64,000 bases of DNA from Malurus cyaneus samueli. Lineage: Eukaryota > Chordata > Aves > Passeriformes > Maluridae. Position numbers and translations under genes: made by a program. Below the pieces are notes generated by a model. It saw only the letters and a list, made by a program, of their open reading frames with translations. It had not been told where the DNA came from and did not search any database. Positions 12,421-25,700 of the stretch are shown in pieces; the first letter of the stretch is position 1, and each line of letters begins with the position of its first letter. The stretch spans positions 33,737,485 to 33,801,484 of the forward strand of contig CM019217.1 of NCBI GenBank assembly GCA_009741485.1, in the 5' to 3' direction.

Positions 12421-15400
12421 GGATTTTGCACTGGTTTGGGGACTGTCCTACTGTATGTGTCTCTCTACAAACGTGGCATACGCTTGCCCTCCGTCGGGAG
12501 GGAGAGATTTGGGCTTGTTTACATTGTAAATGCTTTTCGCAGCTGGGACGAGTGTGGGAGGGTAAAGTAAAATCAAGCTTTGAGAACTGAAAAAAATCAT
12601 TCAAGTACAAAAGCAAAGTAAGCAAAGCTTATGAAAGTGAATTTAAGGCAGTAGACTAGGCAAATCAAGAAATAAATTTGTGGGGTATTTTTCCTTTTCA
12701 GTAAATTTCTCTAGTATCTTTAGAGATGCTGTTTTAATAGACGTTGTCATGCAACAATTTGAGAAACTGTTTTGGAAGGCTTGAAGATGGCAGGTATGAA
12801 ACCACAGTCTGAGCCAAGATGTTTAATTATTTATAATACTGCCGGGAAGAACGTAATCATGGATTTTAGAATCGATGAAGACCATACTGTTCTTAATGGT
12901 TAACCATGGCATGATGTAAAACATAAATACTTGGAAATGCCCTTTTTAAGCTCTAAACGCTGTTGCTTCAAGAGTATCTTTCTGATTGCCGTGCACTTAG
13001 TCTTTCAAAAATTTAGTGGGCTAGGAAGTTAATTGTGTGTCTTTCTAATTCTAGGGGGGTATTTTAGGAGTATACAGCCTTCTGCTTTTATACCTTATTA
13101 AAAAATTTTGCCATGATATTATCCAGCTACCTGCTATTCACAAGAGATTTATGGGGGAAGAATTCTGATAACAAACATGGATGGTAAACAATCAGATGTT
13201 CTTCAGACTTTAGTACAGAGTTATTCTGTTAAGTTATTCCTGGTAAGGCATATTTCACATTGTTTTAAAATAAGTTCAAGGTGCTAATCTTTGCACTTCC
13301 TAATTTTTTGTAGTCCTAAAATAGGGAAAATACACTTCTGTTTTGAGATTTCTTTTCTCATTACAGGCATGACTGGTATGTTACTGATACATTTTAAAGT
13401 TTACGTTAGAGAATAAGTGCGTTGCACAAATCAGTCTAGATAATTTTGTGTTATCATTTTTTATGTTTTACATATCAAAACTATGCAAAAGCTTCAGTTA
13501 TGACTCTAGTCATCTTTAGCAAATGGTTGTAACACAGATGGAGACGTGGTGTAAAGAACTGCAAAAGTGATATGGAGTATGCATTGAAGAATACAGATAG
13601 TGCAAAATTTTTTAAATAGAATGCAACAATTTTTTAGTTACTGACTTTTTGTTCACTTATTAATTATTCTCCCTGGCAAGATATCTACAATCTTCTTCCT
13701 CAATTTAAACATTCTGTATGTTATGTGATACCAAATCTTGGACTCTTTCTGTACCTCTGGCTATTTAAAGGACCCATAACACAGCAATAAACTTGTCATT
13801 TGGTTATCTGCTACGAGGAAAATTCCCATTTAGCAAGAACAACATAGGGAGGTCCTTGGTTAGTTTGACTAATGGTCCATTTCATTTAGTATTTTATTTC
13901 CAGCAGTGGTAATAGGAGAAGATGACTTGGGGAAGGCAGTATTTCCTCTTTCTGCAGTCTGTGAGTTAAAGTTGATGTGGCCAGTAAGAATTCACCAAAT
14001 CAGTGGTGGCTGACATAACTTGCTCTATAATGCAAAAGATATGCAGCACAAGAAGAGAAGTAAATATCAATATAAGATTTGAATTACAGAAACTGGCCAC
14101 AGGACCTCTGAGTTGCTGTATAGGGTATAGACAATTGGGTGACATTGTATCACTCAGGCTATCCATAATTTATGATAGCAGCTGAACTGTACTATGGACA
14201 CTGGAGAAAGACAGATGCTTTTATGGTAATCTTTTCCCTACTCACATCATATAAGCACACCTTGGCTGAATCCATTGGAGCTGTTTATTCCTTATCCTGT
14301 TCTGGTACAAGTTGGTTTTGCTGGTATTTGTGGGATTTGATTGGTAATCAGTAAAGGCCTGTAGAATTTTGCTGACTTTTAAAATTTGTTGACAATATCA
14401 TATATTAGTTCTGAAGGCAGTCTCAAGTGTAAGAACTGCCTCTTCCAGTTCATTCTTTGTTGGTGTTTTAATTTATGCTGATGACCTTGACTGCTGTCTC
14501 TGCTATGTATCCTCTTTACATTTTTTCATTTGGGCTAATTCATTTAACTGTATATGGGAAACAGTGGGTAAGCAAGCAAGTTGACAAGTAGTGATTTTTA
14601 AGATCTTCATCAGTGGTGAATCTTTTTATTTGTTTTCCAGTATCTACTATTTAATGATAGTAGAGGTGCTCAGAAGCAGTTGCTGCAGTGGAAAAGGATT
14701 GATGAAATCTTTTTTTCCTAGGGCTGTATGTTATAGGTCTTACATTGGTGAGGTTAATACTGCTTTTCCCCTACTTAATGAAGGTTTTTTTTCTTGATAC
14801 TTCTAATGACTATAAATTTGCATCATATTCAGGAACCTTTAGCTTCCTTCTAACCAATGTGACCAATTTGAACTCAGCTGCTTAGCAGTTACAATATTTT
14901 GATTCAAATAACACTTCTGTATCTTTGATAATTACTTCTGTGTTTCATTATTTTTAAACCCTTCTATTTAAATGTTTAAATCCATCTCTCTTGAACGTGC
15001 TAACCAAGCATAATGTATGAATAACCAGTGTTGGGCTTCCATCTGTGTTGACAGTATCTTTCCTAACATGTTGGACATCTCTTCTTCTAAGTCCTGTTGG
15101 TGGCTCATACTTTTCCCATGGTTTATTACATCCAGTGTTTGACTGATTTTGTAAGGGTTTTTTTCCTCTTTCTCTCCTTCTGACTGATTCCATTCTGCTT
15201 GATATGCTATAGTTGTGTAGAACCTACTCAATTCCATGGTCTCTTAAAACCCACCATCTCTATTTGCATCTTGGATGGGGTGGGAGAGGGGCAACACACA
15301 GAGTTTATTTCCTCCCTTTGACTTAAATGTTTTAGATCTAGTCTGTTTCTGTCTTATGTATAATTGTTGACAATTACTTGTACCATTAGATAACATGCTC

Positions 15401-18400
15401 TGTACCCTCTTTCTTGCTATAAATGGCCTAGTTTGTTGACAGTCTAAAACGTAATCTCTTTGGTTTTAACCTTCTGTATCTTTTTCAGCGTGGCTAAAAA
15501 ATCATTTGGGGGTTTTATGCTATAGTCGATTATGTTTATTTTTTTACCCCCCATAGGTAAGTTAAGGTCTAAGAGAATTAATTAAATGCCACCATTTTCG
15601 TGCTCTTTACTTTCTTTTCAATTTGTTATCTATTGTCTGAAAATACCTGTGATGGAGGACTGATAATGATGAAATGAAAGAGGATATGTCAGATCCCAGA
15701 GATCAGTTTCATTGATCACATTGGTTTAGATTTCAGAAAAGAAAGCTTAAGACTTCCCTTGTCAAGTGTGTGGTAATTGTTGAGAAGAGCTCTGTAATCA
15801 TTCGTTACCAACCTGCAGTACATCCTTTATACCTAACTGCTGGCTGGGAACAGGCCTCTAGTTGTATCCCATTCAGGTATCCCTGAGAATCAAGGGCAGT
15901 CTTTTTACAGTTAAAGAGTTTTATTTTGGAGTTGGTTGTGATGTTTGCTTTTTGAGGGTTCTTTTGCCTTAATGTTTATTTGGGTATGAGTGGCCCTGAA
16001 GTGTCTGAACATACCTGTTAAACTGTCTGCTCTGTAAAAATTCCTAGGTCAGAAAATCTCATGTTTTAGAATATTATATTTGGGACAAACTTTTCCAGAA
16101 TGGATATGTTTTTCTTATAAAATCAACTCTTTTTGCCGACATCCATCTTTAATTACTTGTTCAAATTTGGAAAAATAATAAGGTGATATACATCAGGATG
16201 TCATCCCCACTTTGACTGTTCAACCTTTCTTATCTCAGCAAATCCATTAACAAATGCAGTTGATTTTAAATATTACCTTGAGTTTCACAGCTAAAATGAA
16301 TTTTTTTTAGTTAAATATTTTCCTACTTTTAGTTTATTTTCTGTGTGGTCTTTTTTGGGCTACAGATGCTGACTTTTTTTCTGAATAGGAAAGTTTTTTG
16401 TGCATGAGGGAGTGTTTATTTTATTTCTTATATCTGCCAAAGAAATGTACTTAATAGTACTTATTTTTAAATTTATCTCAACATCCAAATTAGCAGCCTA
16501 CAGTATAAAAAGTTGATGTAATTAAAATGTTTACTTTAAAACATGTTCATTATAGTTCCAGACAGGGATTTGCACTATTATAATAAAATAAACTTACTAC
16601 AATCTAATATGTATCTGAAGAATATATTAGAATGGAATGGCCTAGCTAGACATAAACAAATCCTATGAGCATGATACAAAAAAATACATTTTTATGTATT
16701 TGTACATGCAGCATGTTTCTTGGTATGTGTACGGTTTGCTGACACCAAAAAATCATCAAGTGGCAGTGTGGGGTTAGCTACCTACCAGGTTAAAAATCAT
16801 ATCTGGGACTCTTTAGTGTTGATTACATTCAAATTTTATAGAAGAAGTGATTATTAAACTGAGAAAAGTATTTTGATATAGACATAGTTTTATAAATGAG
16901 ATTGTAATTTTTCTCTGTAAATATACTGCGTGTTTTTTTTTTTTGACTAAGTACATAATTGGAGATATTTAACTTTGACACTTCTTCACAGAATTTGAAT
17001 GAAGACATCTGCTAAGCCATAGTAAAAGTGGTACTATACATACTGAGGGTTTTTTCTTAAAATATGATTATTTTCTTATAAAAAGACTATAAAGCTTCAT
17101 TGAATTTATTTTAAGAATCCAGTCATGGAACATCCTTAAGAAGATACATGATCTAGTCCAATCCACTGCTATTGTTGGTAGCTAAAGCTTAATCTCCTCT
17201 ATAAACTGATAAATCTCAATCTTAAAAGTAGCTTATGAGAAGGTTGTGTGAAAGTCTCAGCCCAGTGTAGGTGTGGTGGGGATGATAATGTTGCACATCT
17301 GTTACTGACAGCTTATTCTAATCTCTGTGAGGTGGCCTGTCTGTCCTGTATATCATCTTGTCCCGATAAATCCATTGTTGGGTTTATTTCCCAACAGCTT
17401 GTTAGGAAAGAGCAAGTGAGGGAAAAATTATAAAAGGACAACTATTTAGAGCCCTGCTATGTTTGTGTCATTAGCAGCTTGGTAGGAGTAGGGGGAGTCT
17501 AGGGAAATCTAATTCTTAAGTGACCTTGTACGACATGAGATCACTGAAGCATAGGTTTGCTCTGTCATTATCATGTGATTGGTTCTTGCACAGCTTTACT
17601 CATAACATTGTACTTTAGGATATTTGGCATCATTCCATGCTTCATATTTGCAGTATAAAGATTCTTAAAGTGCTAGTTAATAAATAAAATCTGAGGATTT
17701 AATCGACTTGTGTAGTATAGATGTTGGTGTAATTAATTTGCATAATGACATATAAGTTATGAAAATAATGAATTTCTATACTTTTTTAATTTAAGGAAAA
17801 ATTTAAGTATTTTGTTCTGTATTATTTGTTGTGCATTTTTATTATGAAGACTTCCTGTAATGAATTTTGTGTCTTCAAAATGTGAAGTCATAGCATTCTA
17901 ATCTTTAGTAATTCAGTAGTTAAGGCAGATAATTTTTAGAGATATAATGGGACATATTATGAAATTATGTCTACAAGGATTGGCACAGAATTTTCTCATA
18001 GAATTGGGTACAACAAAAAAAAAATCTGAGGTAGAAACTGGATTAACTGAAAATAATTCTTGACATTGAAACACACATAATGCTACTGATTTATGGCAGG
18101 AATATAGCAAACATGACTTTTTATAGAAGTTATACGGACAAATGTCTACATATTTCTCTATGTCATTTTTAAGCAGACTGGAATCAACTATCATATGAAA
18201 TACAAAGAGAAAAAAACCCACAGATTTTTTAAAATGATTGTTTGGGGGGCGTGTGGGGTGGTTGGTAGTATTTGGTTTCTTGTAATTCTTCATCATTGTA
18301 GTACTGAACTTTAACAACATACTGCGATAGTGGTATCCTAGAGCATCATAATTTTCAACATCCTTTCCATTTTTTTCTTCTGACTGTTTGAGATTTTTTG

Positions 18401-18490
18401 TATTTATGCCTAGTCAGTATGAAATTAGCTAAAATGAGAGTAGCTAGTTCCAAAGGGAGGGTTGTGAAATGTTTGCAGCACAAGTTTGAT

Positions 18491-18636
18491 CATAGAATCA
18501 TAGTGTATCTCAACTTTGAAGAGATCTGTGAGGGTCATTGAGTCCAACTCGTTGCGAAACCACATGACTAAGAACATTGTCCAAATGCTTAGTGAGATCT
18601 GAAAAGTTTAGTGACATGAAAACTTCCAGGGGGAAT
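18491..18636 (-). mobile_element. CR1 LINE fragment, 3'-end side, interrupted by the LTR
   Basis: It begins CATAGAATCATAGTGT and contains GAGTCCAACTC and ATTGTCCAAATGCTT, hallmarks of the reverse-complemented avian CR1 3' region. It runs into the LTR at 18,637 and resumes after it at 19,258. Confidence 0.8.
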
Positions 18637-19257
18637 TGTCATGATCTGCTTAACCCAAGCAGAAGTCGTGATGGTTTCTTAACCGAATCTCAGAGTGCAA
18701 AAGAAATGGGGAACAAATATTTATTCAAAATCATGAGCAATTTTATTGGATTTACGCGACAGAGGAGGGTGAAAGGAAGAAAAAGAGAGAAAGTGACATA
18801 GAGTGGGGTTATAACTACCAATGTCTCAGACGAAGTCCTTGAGGTCCGAATCCATGAATTCATCTAAGTCCGTTGGGGAGATCTCAACTCATAGGGGTCT
18901 TCTCAGAGAGTCTCTTTATAGTCTTTTCAAAAGCGTACGGCAGCTGGCCAAGGGGTTCCGAAGTGGGAGAAAGCCGGCCAAGAGGTGGGGAAAGAGTGCC
19001 CATTGTTTTGTAAGGTGTACAGCACAAAGCATGCAGTTCTCCTCCTCCTTCACAGTAAGAACAGAGCAGTCATCCATAGCTTACACGCTGTACTCAGCAG
19101 CCTGGGCACTGGCACTTGGCAGACATCCCACCTTGTTCTGACCCGGACTTCTTTAAGCAAAAGTCCTCCTTCTACCCCTTGGGGTTTTTGGGTGTTCAAT
19201 CTCTGTCCATCTCGATGATCGTGAGACAGATGAGGGACTTCCATACAGTCTCTTACA
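18637..19257 (-). mobile_element. Solo LTR of an endogenous retrovirus, nested in a CR1
   Basis: A 621-base element begins TGTCATGATC and ends TCTTACA on the plus strand, flanked on both sides by GGAAT (18,632-18,636 and 19,258-19,262), an exact 5-bp target duplication. Read on the minus strand it has a TATAAA (complement of 18,915-18,920) followed about 200 bases later by AATAAA signals (complement of 18,742-18,747 and 18,720-18,725), the normal order inside an LTR. The flanks are two halves of one CR1 copy, so the LTR inserted after the CR1. No viral genes are present, hence solo. A 5-bp duplication suits ERVL-type or some ERV1 elements (inference). Confidence 0.85.
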
Positions 19258-19362
19258 GGAATCTGTCCCAGTGACTGACCACTCTCAGTGAAGAACCTTT
19301 TCGTAATGTCTAACTTCAATGTCCCCTGCTGCAGCTTCAGGCCATTTCTTGTGTCAGCTCAA
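19258..19362 (-). mobile_element. CR1 LINE fragment, continuation after the LTR
   Basis: GTGAAGAACCTTTTCGTAAT and CAGCTTCAGGCCATTTCTTG continue the CR1 order begun at 18,491. Direct continuity across the LTR shows one older CR1 copy split by the younger LTR. Confidence 0.8.
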
Positions 19363-19714
19363 GCATTAAATGATAGTTTCTGTACCAAATTAATAGGATG
19401 TTTTGTCTTTTTTTTAATTCCTTCTAGAATATAGTAAACAAATTTATCGGTCAATATACTGTAAGACTGTACATGCCTTGAAAATGTCTCTTTTGGTCTG
19501 ATCTATCATAGTACATTTTGTTGTCCTTAAACTGAGAACAAAGAACACTTAACTGGAGGTACCAACTGGGCTTTATGTTAAGAAAATTTAATAATTTTAG
19601 CATTAATTACAACAAATTAAGGGGTGAAATGCTTTGAGATTTTTCATGTTTTTATTATAATATTTAGCATACATAGTTTTATTCATCCTACACATATATT
19701 TTGTTACACCTGTA

Positions 19715-20268
19715 TGTCATGGTTTAACCCCAGCAGCAGCCAAGCTCCAGGCAGCTGCTCTCTTGCTGTCTTGCTGCCCCACCAGCAGGTTTGGGGAGAG
19801 AATCTCTGCAGGGTAAAAGCCAGTGGACTCATGGATTAAGATAAAGACAGTTTAATAGGGAAATCAAATGCCATGCACGCAAGCAAAGCTAAACATGGAA
19901 TTCTTCCACTACTTCCCATGGGCAGGCAGGTGTTCAGCCATCTCCAGGAGAGCAGGGCCCCATTGGCGGTTATTTGGGAAGATACACATCATCACCCTCA
20001 ATGTCCGCTCCTCTATCCTTTTTATCCCCACTATATGTACTGAGCATGATGTAGCATGGTCTGACATATCCCTTTGGTCAGTTGGGGTCACCTCTCTTGG
20101 CTGAATCTCCTCACAGCTTCCCGTGCACCTCCTAAAAAGGCCTTGCCTCTGTATAATCTATATTAATTATAATATCTGCCTTGTCTTGTGTTCAGCACAA
20201 ATTCAAAATACAGCCCCCTACCACCCACTGGGAAGAAAATTAACTCTACCCTAGCCAAAACCAGCACA
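19715..20268 (-). mobile_element. Solo LTR of an avian endogenous retrovirus
   Basis: A 554-base element starts TGTCATGGTTTAACCCC and ends CCAAAACCAGCACA, a form I recognise as a widespread avian LTR family. It is bounded by CTGTA before (19,710-19,714) and CTATA after (20,269-20,273), a 5-bp target duplication with one difference. Minus-strand sense is indicated by a TATA-like GATAAAAAGG (complement of about 20,017-20,026) upstream of an ATTAAA poly(A)-type signal (complement of 19,851-19,856). No internal viral sequence is present. It lies in intron 1 of WDR17, antisense to the gene. Confidence 0.85.
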
Positions 20269-22657
20269 CTATAATATAATATTTTTCCCAGCACTTGGAG
20301 ATAAGTGATGAAATAGGTTATAAAAATGTAATGGACTCATGATGCACTTGCAGTCTTTCTTGTCTTTATTTTTCATGTATAATGTAACACAAAACTTCTA
20401 CATTTATTTACAAATCATTTTAACAGATCTTTTTAAGCAGTTTAAGTTCCCATCTGCTGTTCTGACAAAATTGTGATTGCATCAGCACTTTTGAGCTGAA
20501 GATATTACCAGTTCATTGAAAGAATAATACAGTATCCATATCCATTTAGCCTATGCTTCCCTGATGATACTCAAACTAAATATGAATCACCGTGTTTGTC
20601 TGTCTTGAGAGACTTATTGTACTGGTGCTGTATTCTGAGGTTCTAACATTGTTCTGAGGTTGGTTTTGAGACTAGAAAACTCAGTTCACATAGATGGTGG
20701 AACAGCTACAGTTATAACAGACAACAAGTTTGTTCCTAGTGAACTGCTTGTTATTCTTTGATGAAGGTTCTCAGTGATGCTGTGTGCCCTTATAAAAAAG
20801 ACAAAACACCATGAAAGCAAAGACTTCCCTTGATGGGCAAGTATTACTTTACTTGGAACCTTGATTTTCATGTATAAAAAGCAGTAATAATGTGGATATA
20901 TTTTGTTTAACGATTTTTAAAATTTTTATTCATAAAACTCATAGACCATAGTTATGATTGGGGATTTCTTCAGCACTGTGATTAGAGGGACTCAATTAGT
21001 TGTATGTTTGTTATACAGTTTATGTGACCGTGCAGTTCTGTGCATTTTGCATAGTTAATGTTTGAGCTGAAATTTCAAAGGGCAAGTAATCTGAAAAATT
21101 TCAGCAGTATTGTAGGAAGTTCTTCAGTATATTTTTGTGTTGGTATCCATTTACATGGAGGATTGTGTAACAGCAAAAAATCCGATAATCTTGGAATGAT
21201 GCTTCCTGTTACTGGGTCTTTTTATTTAAATATTTATGGGTTTTTATGTGTGGTTTGTATTTTTGGTTTGGTTTTTTTGTCCCCATTGGATGTCAGAATT
21301 TCTGAGTAAGACGTTGGAAACCAAAAGTATTGCTGCTTTTCTTTATTCCTCTGGAGAATGTAGCTTGCCTATACAGTACCCTTTATGGAAACTACGTGTT
21401 TTGGGGTAGGACAGGTAATGACACAGAATTGCTCTGTGGAAATGGTAGGTAATGTTGACCAGTTAGTAGCTGATTAGTACCGGGCTAGTAGCTGGTACTT
21501 CCAGCTGTCCTTTTCCTACTTTGCTTTTTTTATTTCTTGATTAAACAATGGACTTCACAGTTTAGTTTTTGCATTGATTGTATTACAAAATGTGGAGAAC
21601 AGCTTGTTATGTCAATACAGAAAGGCAGCGGTTGTCTGGGTTCTAGGTTTCTTAAGAAACAGGGGTATTTTTAGATCTCCACAATCTCTGTTGAGGATTT
21701 GATAGTTGCTGTAACCATGCAGTCAGGAAGATTTGTATGATAATATCTCCTAAACAGCACAGCTGATGAAATCTGTTGCTGCAGTACTGAAATGTACAGC
21801 TTTTATTCCTCTCTTTACTTTCCACTTTCATTGCTATAACACTGTGATATCTAATGTGAAACTCGGAACCGTACCAGACAAGGATACTACCTGCGGAAGG
21901 AATAAAGGCTGTCACGTATGTGAAACTCTTCTTCTGAGGAAAAGAAGCAGATCCATTCCAATGAATTAGTTCAGTTAGGCTTTTTACATTTCTCAGCCAG
22001 TGCTGGTGGCTGTTGCTCAGCCCTTCTGGCCCTGTTGCCTGTGAACAATGGAGTTGCAGATTTTTTTTTTCTTCTTTTTTTCCTCGGCTTTGAAAAGATG
22101 TTAAACCGTTGTTTGGTTTTGATAATTTTGGCCCCTCCTACTGTGGGGCCTACCAATTGAAACCACTCCCTACATAACCGAAACAAATAATTCCCTGTGA
22201 TTCTGAGGGTATTTTACATTTCAGTGCAAGCGTTTATACACTGAACTACATTTTGTACACAGTACATTTGAAAAAAAGGAAAGTAATTTTTTAGGAGACA
22301 GATAAGAATGATTCAAACAGTACCTCATTTTCAGAGCTTAGAGGCACAGCAAAATCAATTTTGAAGCAGTAGCCTGCTTTAACTTTAAATACTGGAAGAT
22401 ATAATCCATCAATTGTTTTAGTATTGATTTCTGTTTTCTATTAGAAAATCCAATAGGTTAACATTTAAACACTTAAATTGCTGCTAAAAACATTTCAGAT
22501 TATATATTTACGAATTTAAAGCTTAATCATCTGAAATCATACCACAGAACTTCAGATCTGATCTTTGAGTAGCTTATTTTTGGGTAAATTTTAGACAGGA
22601 CTCAGTACTTATATGTGTTCAGGTTCTGTATTTTTCATTTCAATTGTGCCTTCTGTC

Positions 22658-22723
22658 ATGGCTTGGATGTCTTATATTTCCCACTGGTTTGAAGAAGATG
22701 ATTGGTATGAAGGACAACAAAGA
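22658..22723 (+). CDS. WDR17: WDR17 exon 2 (first coding exon), residues 1-22
   Basis: The ATG at 22,658 opens [19 protein letters not shown], which matches the N-terminus of the long WDR17 isoform. The exon probably begins at 22,623 after TGTGTTCAG, leaving 35 bases of 5' UTR. It ends at the donor AGA|GTAAGA in phase 0. The next in-frame Met is residue 25 in exon 3 ([10 protein letters not shown]), a possible alternative start if this exon is skipped. Confidence 0.88.
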
Positions 22724-25700
22724 GTAAGAATTGCTTAAATTAATATTTTCTCTTTTACTGATTTTATATTTTTCTTCTTTAAGATGCTGTTTATTATACT
22801 GGTAGTATCAAAAGTAATATTTGTATACTGGTACTAGGAAAGGATTTTCAGTAGTTTTAATAAGGTTTTGAATCATAAATAAAGCACATCCAAAAAGAGT
22901 TTTTTGAAAATTGATGTTGCTAGCTGGATAAAAGGTACTGGAAGTGTGATGGCCACCTACTTGCATTTTTTATGTTGCATAATTTAACAAGTAGTAATTA
23001 TTTAATATGTAATGAAATGAAAACAAACATTTAATTTTATTGTATTAGGAGAAATTAATATATCATGCATGGTAAAATGTAAAATAAAATAAGTAGTAAT
23101 AGAGTAAAACAAAAATATTTGGGATATATTAAATTCACCTAGGGTCACTTCCAAATTGTACCTTGGATTGCTTTTATGTTTTTATAAACATTTTTCTGAG
23201 GAGAAGGAGTTGTTACTATGGCAACATTTGCAGAATATCTTGGATTTTTTAAGCGTTTATTAGCTGCTTGCCCTGGGCAAGCTTGGTCTACAGCTGCTTT
23301 CATAGATTTATGGTGGGAAATTAATGTTAAATTTCCTTCACTGTTCTTTTATTGTACCATATATATGATATTTCATTTTCTTGTTTTCATAGTATGTGGT
23401 CAGCTAATGAATTATAGTGCAGAAGATGCTACTGAAAACAGCTGCTTTCATTGCATTATTGTGGATTACTTGATAATGCTATCTATATGCTTATAAGTAT
23501 AAAAAACTGGAGGTAATAATACTGTTCCACTGTTCTCATTTTACATCACTCACTATATGGATGTTTCTGATGTAAGATTACCTTTTAATAGCTGTCGTCA
23601 GGGATTCAGATACGTCAGGAGGTAACTTTATCTGAAGTCAGGACTGTTTTGGCAATTTGCCAGCAGAAAAGCAATCTTCTGGTGATTGTTGTAGCTCTGG
23701 ATGGGAAGATGACAGCAAAATCTTATCCAGACTCTCAAATGCTTCATACTGTGATCAGAAATGGTTGTATATATATTTGTGTGTATTACGCGCACTATCT
23801 GCAATGGTAAAACAATATAGATGATGGCTTTGTTAGCACTGCTAGGTGTTTTTTGTACTGATTAGCTGTATAGTCCAGCATTGCAAGTGATTTATTGTTA
23901 GGAATGTCAGCATTTCTCCATGCTTTGTTTCAAGCTTAGTATGGCTCTTTAGATGATCTTCTTAAAGTTGCTCAATAAAGGGTACAAGTGTAGTTGAATA
24001 GTCTTACTTTGGAAGACTTACTATGTTATGATTTTTTTAATTTTACTGCCTTAGGTTTTCTAAGCAGGTTATCTATTTTGGATTAATATATTTGGGGTTT
24101 ATTTTGAGTGTTTGTTTCTGTAAAATAGTCTCAGGCTGTGATTTATTTCCAGTTTCCAATGCCGGTGAAAGGTCCACAACTTCTTCCCCTGGGAAGCCAC
24201 ACATCCTGTGGTTAAATCCTTTCTGGTAGTGGTTTGGGTTGAAGTTTATTGGGGGGGGCTTAAAATACCTGTGAACACTAGTAGAACACTTGTTCATTTC
24301 AAATGATCTTTTAAATGAGCATTTTCTTTTCCTAGTCAGTGTCTGGATAACTGAGTGCACACATTTTGAATACTTCCTAGGTTGTCATAGGTTAGTAAGT
24401 GTCATCTGCAAATTCTGCTTGCAAGAGTCTAACCAAAGCTTCTGGTGTTTTTGAGGAATCTTGTTGAAATTTAAAGCCTTGTCCAAGGCACTCTCTTCCT
24501 CCATATGGTTAGTCTTGTGTTTATCTGGGAGGTATACATGGCTCCCGTGTGCCATGAATTGTATAAAAATTTAGAAAAAACTTTTCCAATTTTTTCATAT
24601 AAACTATCTATACTACTTACTGGTAAATTAGCAACCAGACTGACACTTAAACAAGCAGTAGACTACCTTGGTGGAATTCTCCTGGGAAGTATGAAGGCCT
24701 TCACTTGTGTAAAGAAGTACATGTGTAAACTTACATAATTATTCTACATTGTTCTATACTGTGATTATCACTATTAATATAGTATTTGTTAATCTTTTGC
24801 CTTGAAGTAGTGTGTATTGTCTCAGACTATTCAGAGACTTGCATTAGTAGCTGCAGTTTGGTAAACCATGTCGATACAGAAAGCTTGTTAGCATTTTCCA
24901 GTACTCCAAAATAGGAAGAAGTTTTGTTTGTTCCATCAAAGTTTTCATACTGTATGTTGTCTATTGGCTTTTAAGCTGTGTATATACCAGAGTATTTGCA
25001 ATTTTCCTTTATTTCATGGGTCTGGACAAATTAAGGGGAATTTAATTTCTTAACATGGTTATGATGTACTTGGTGTTGGCACCATTGGAAGAGTGCCAGT
25101 GCTAATTATGTTTGTTACATGAGTCTCAGTGCTGTTGAGGCTGACATTGCCAGGCAGATGTAATCTTCTACTTTCTCTTGCAGACATGCCAAGATTTCTT
25201 TGTAGATTTGAAAACCTTCATGCTTTTAGCAAGATAAAATGATTTTCCATTGTATGGTTCTTCTAACTGGTCCCATTGGACAGGGTAATGAATTTGAAAC
25301 TCTATGGTTCACAGGTGACATTTTCATTCCTAACAGATTTTCCCCCGATGATGAGTAAATATACTTGATGTCTTTAAGGAAATATAATGTGATATAATAT
25401 CTTCATATCACTAAAGATACTTTTAATTATTACATTATCATTGATGTGGTACTTGGGGACAGTAGTCTGGGTGAGATATATCAGTTTTGTAAGTGACAGT
25501 AAACTTTCCATGTAAGAAAAGATACAAACCTGATCGGAAGATAACAACAATGGAGTGAACAGAAGCAGAGGACACTAGCACTTCACTGCATATAGCTGTT
25601 AAGAAGCTATGCTTTGCATACACAGAAGCATTTTGATTTACAAAAGGCTACTGTATATCCACTTTTGTATGCATGCCATGTTTCATTTGGACTCATTTGG

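Larger units (their letters stand above)
12170..22622 (+). other. WDR17: WDR17 intron 1
   Basis: A 10.5-kb first intron inferred from the island donor and the exon 2 acceptor. It holds the CR1 with nested LTR (18,491-19,362) and the second LTR (19,715-20,268). A possible ancient CR1 trace lies near 17,120-17,170. No additional coding exon was recognised. Confidence 0.5.

Noticed and set aside
11831..12625. Long Arg/Pro/Ala-rich open frames on both strands of the CpG island, up to 264 codons
   Set aside because: GC-rich DNA lacks stop codons; the peptides are low-complexity, overlap on both strands and match no family known to me.
17120..17170. Possible ancient CR1 (ATGATCTAGTCCAATCC)
   Set aside because: Only a short stretch resembles CR1; too diverged to list as a feature.
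18821..19319. Open frames of 77-106 codons inside the nested LTR
   Set aside because: Non-coding LTR sequence; no gag, pol or env resemblance.
23218..23496. Open frame beginning [15 protein letters not shown] in intron 2
   Set aside because: No family resemblance, AT-rich tail, and no splice sites fitting the WDR17 phase.
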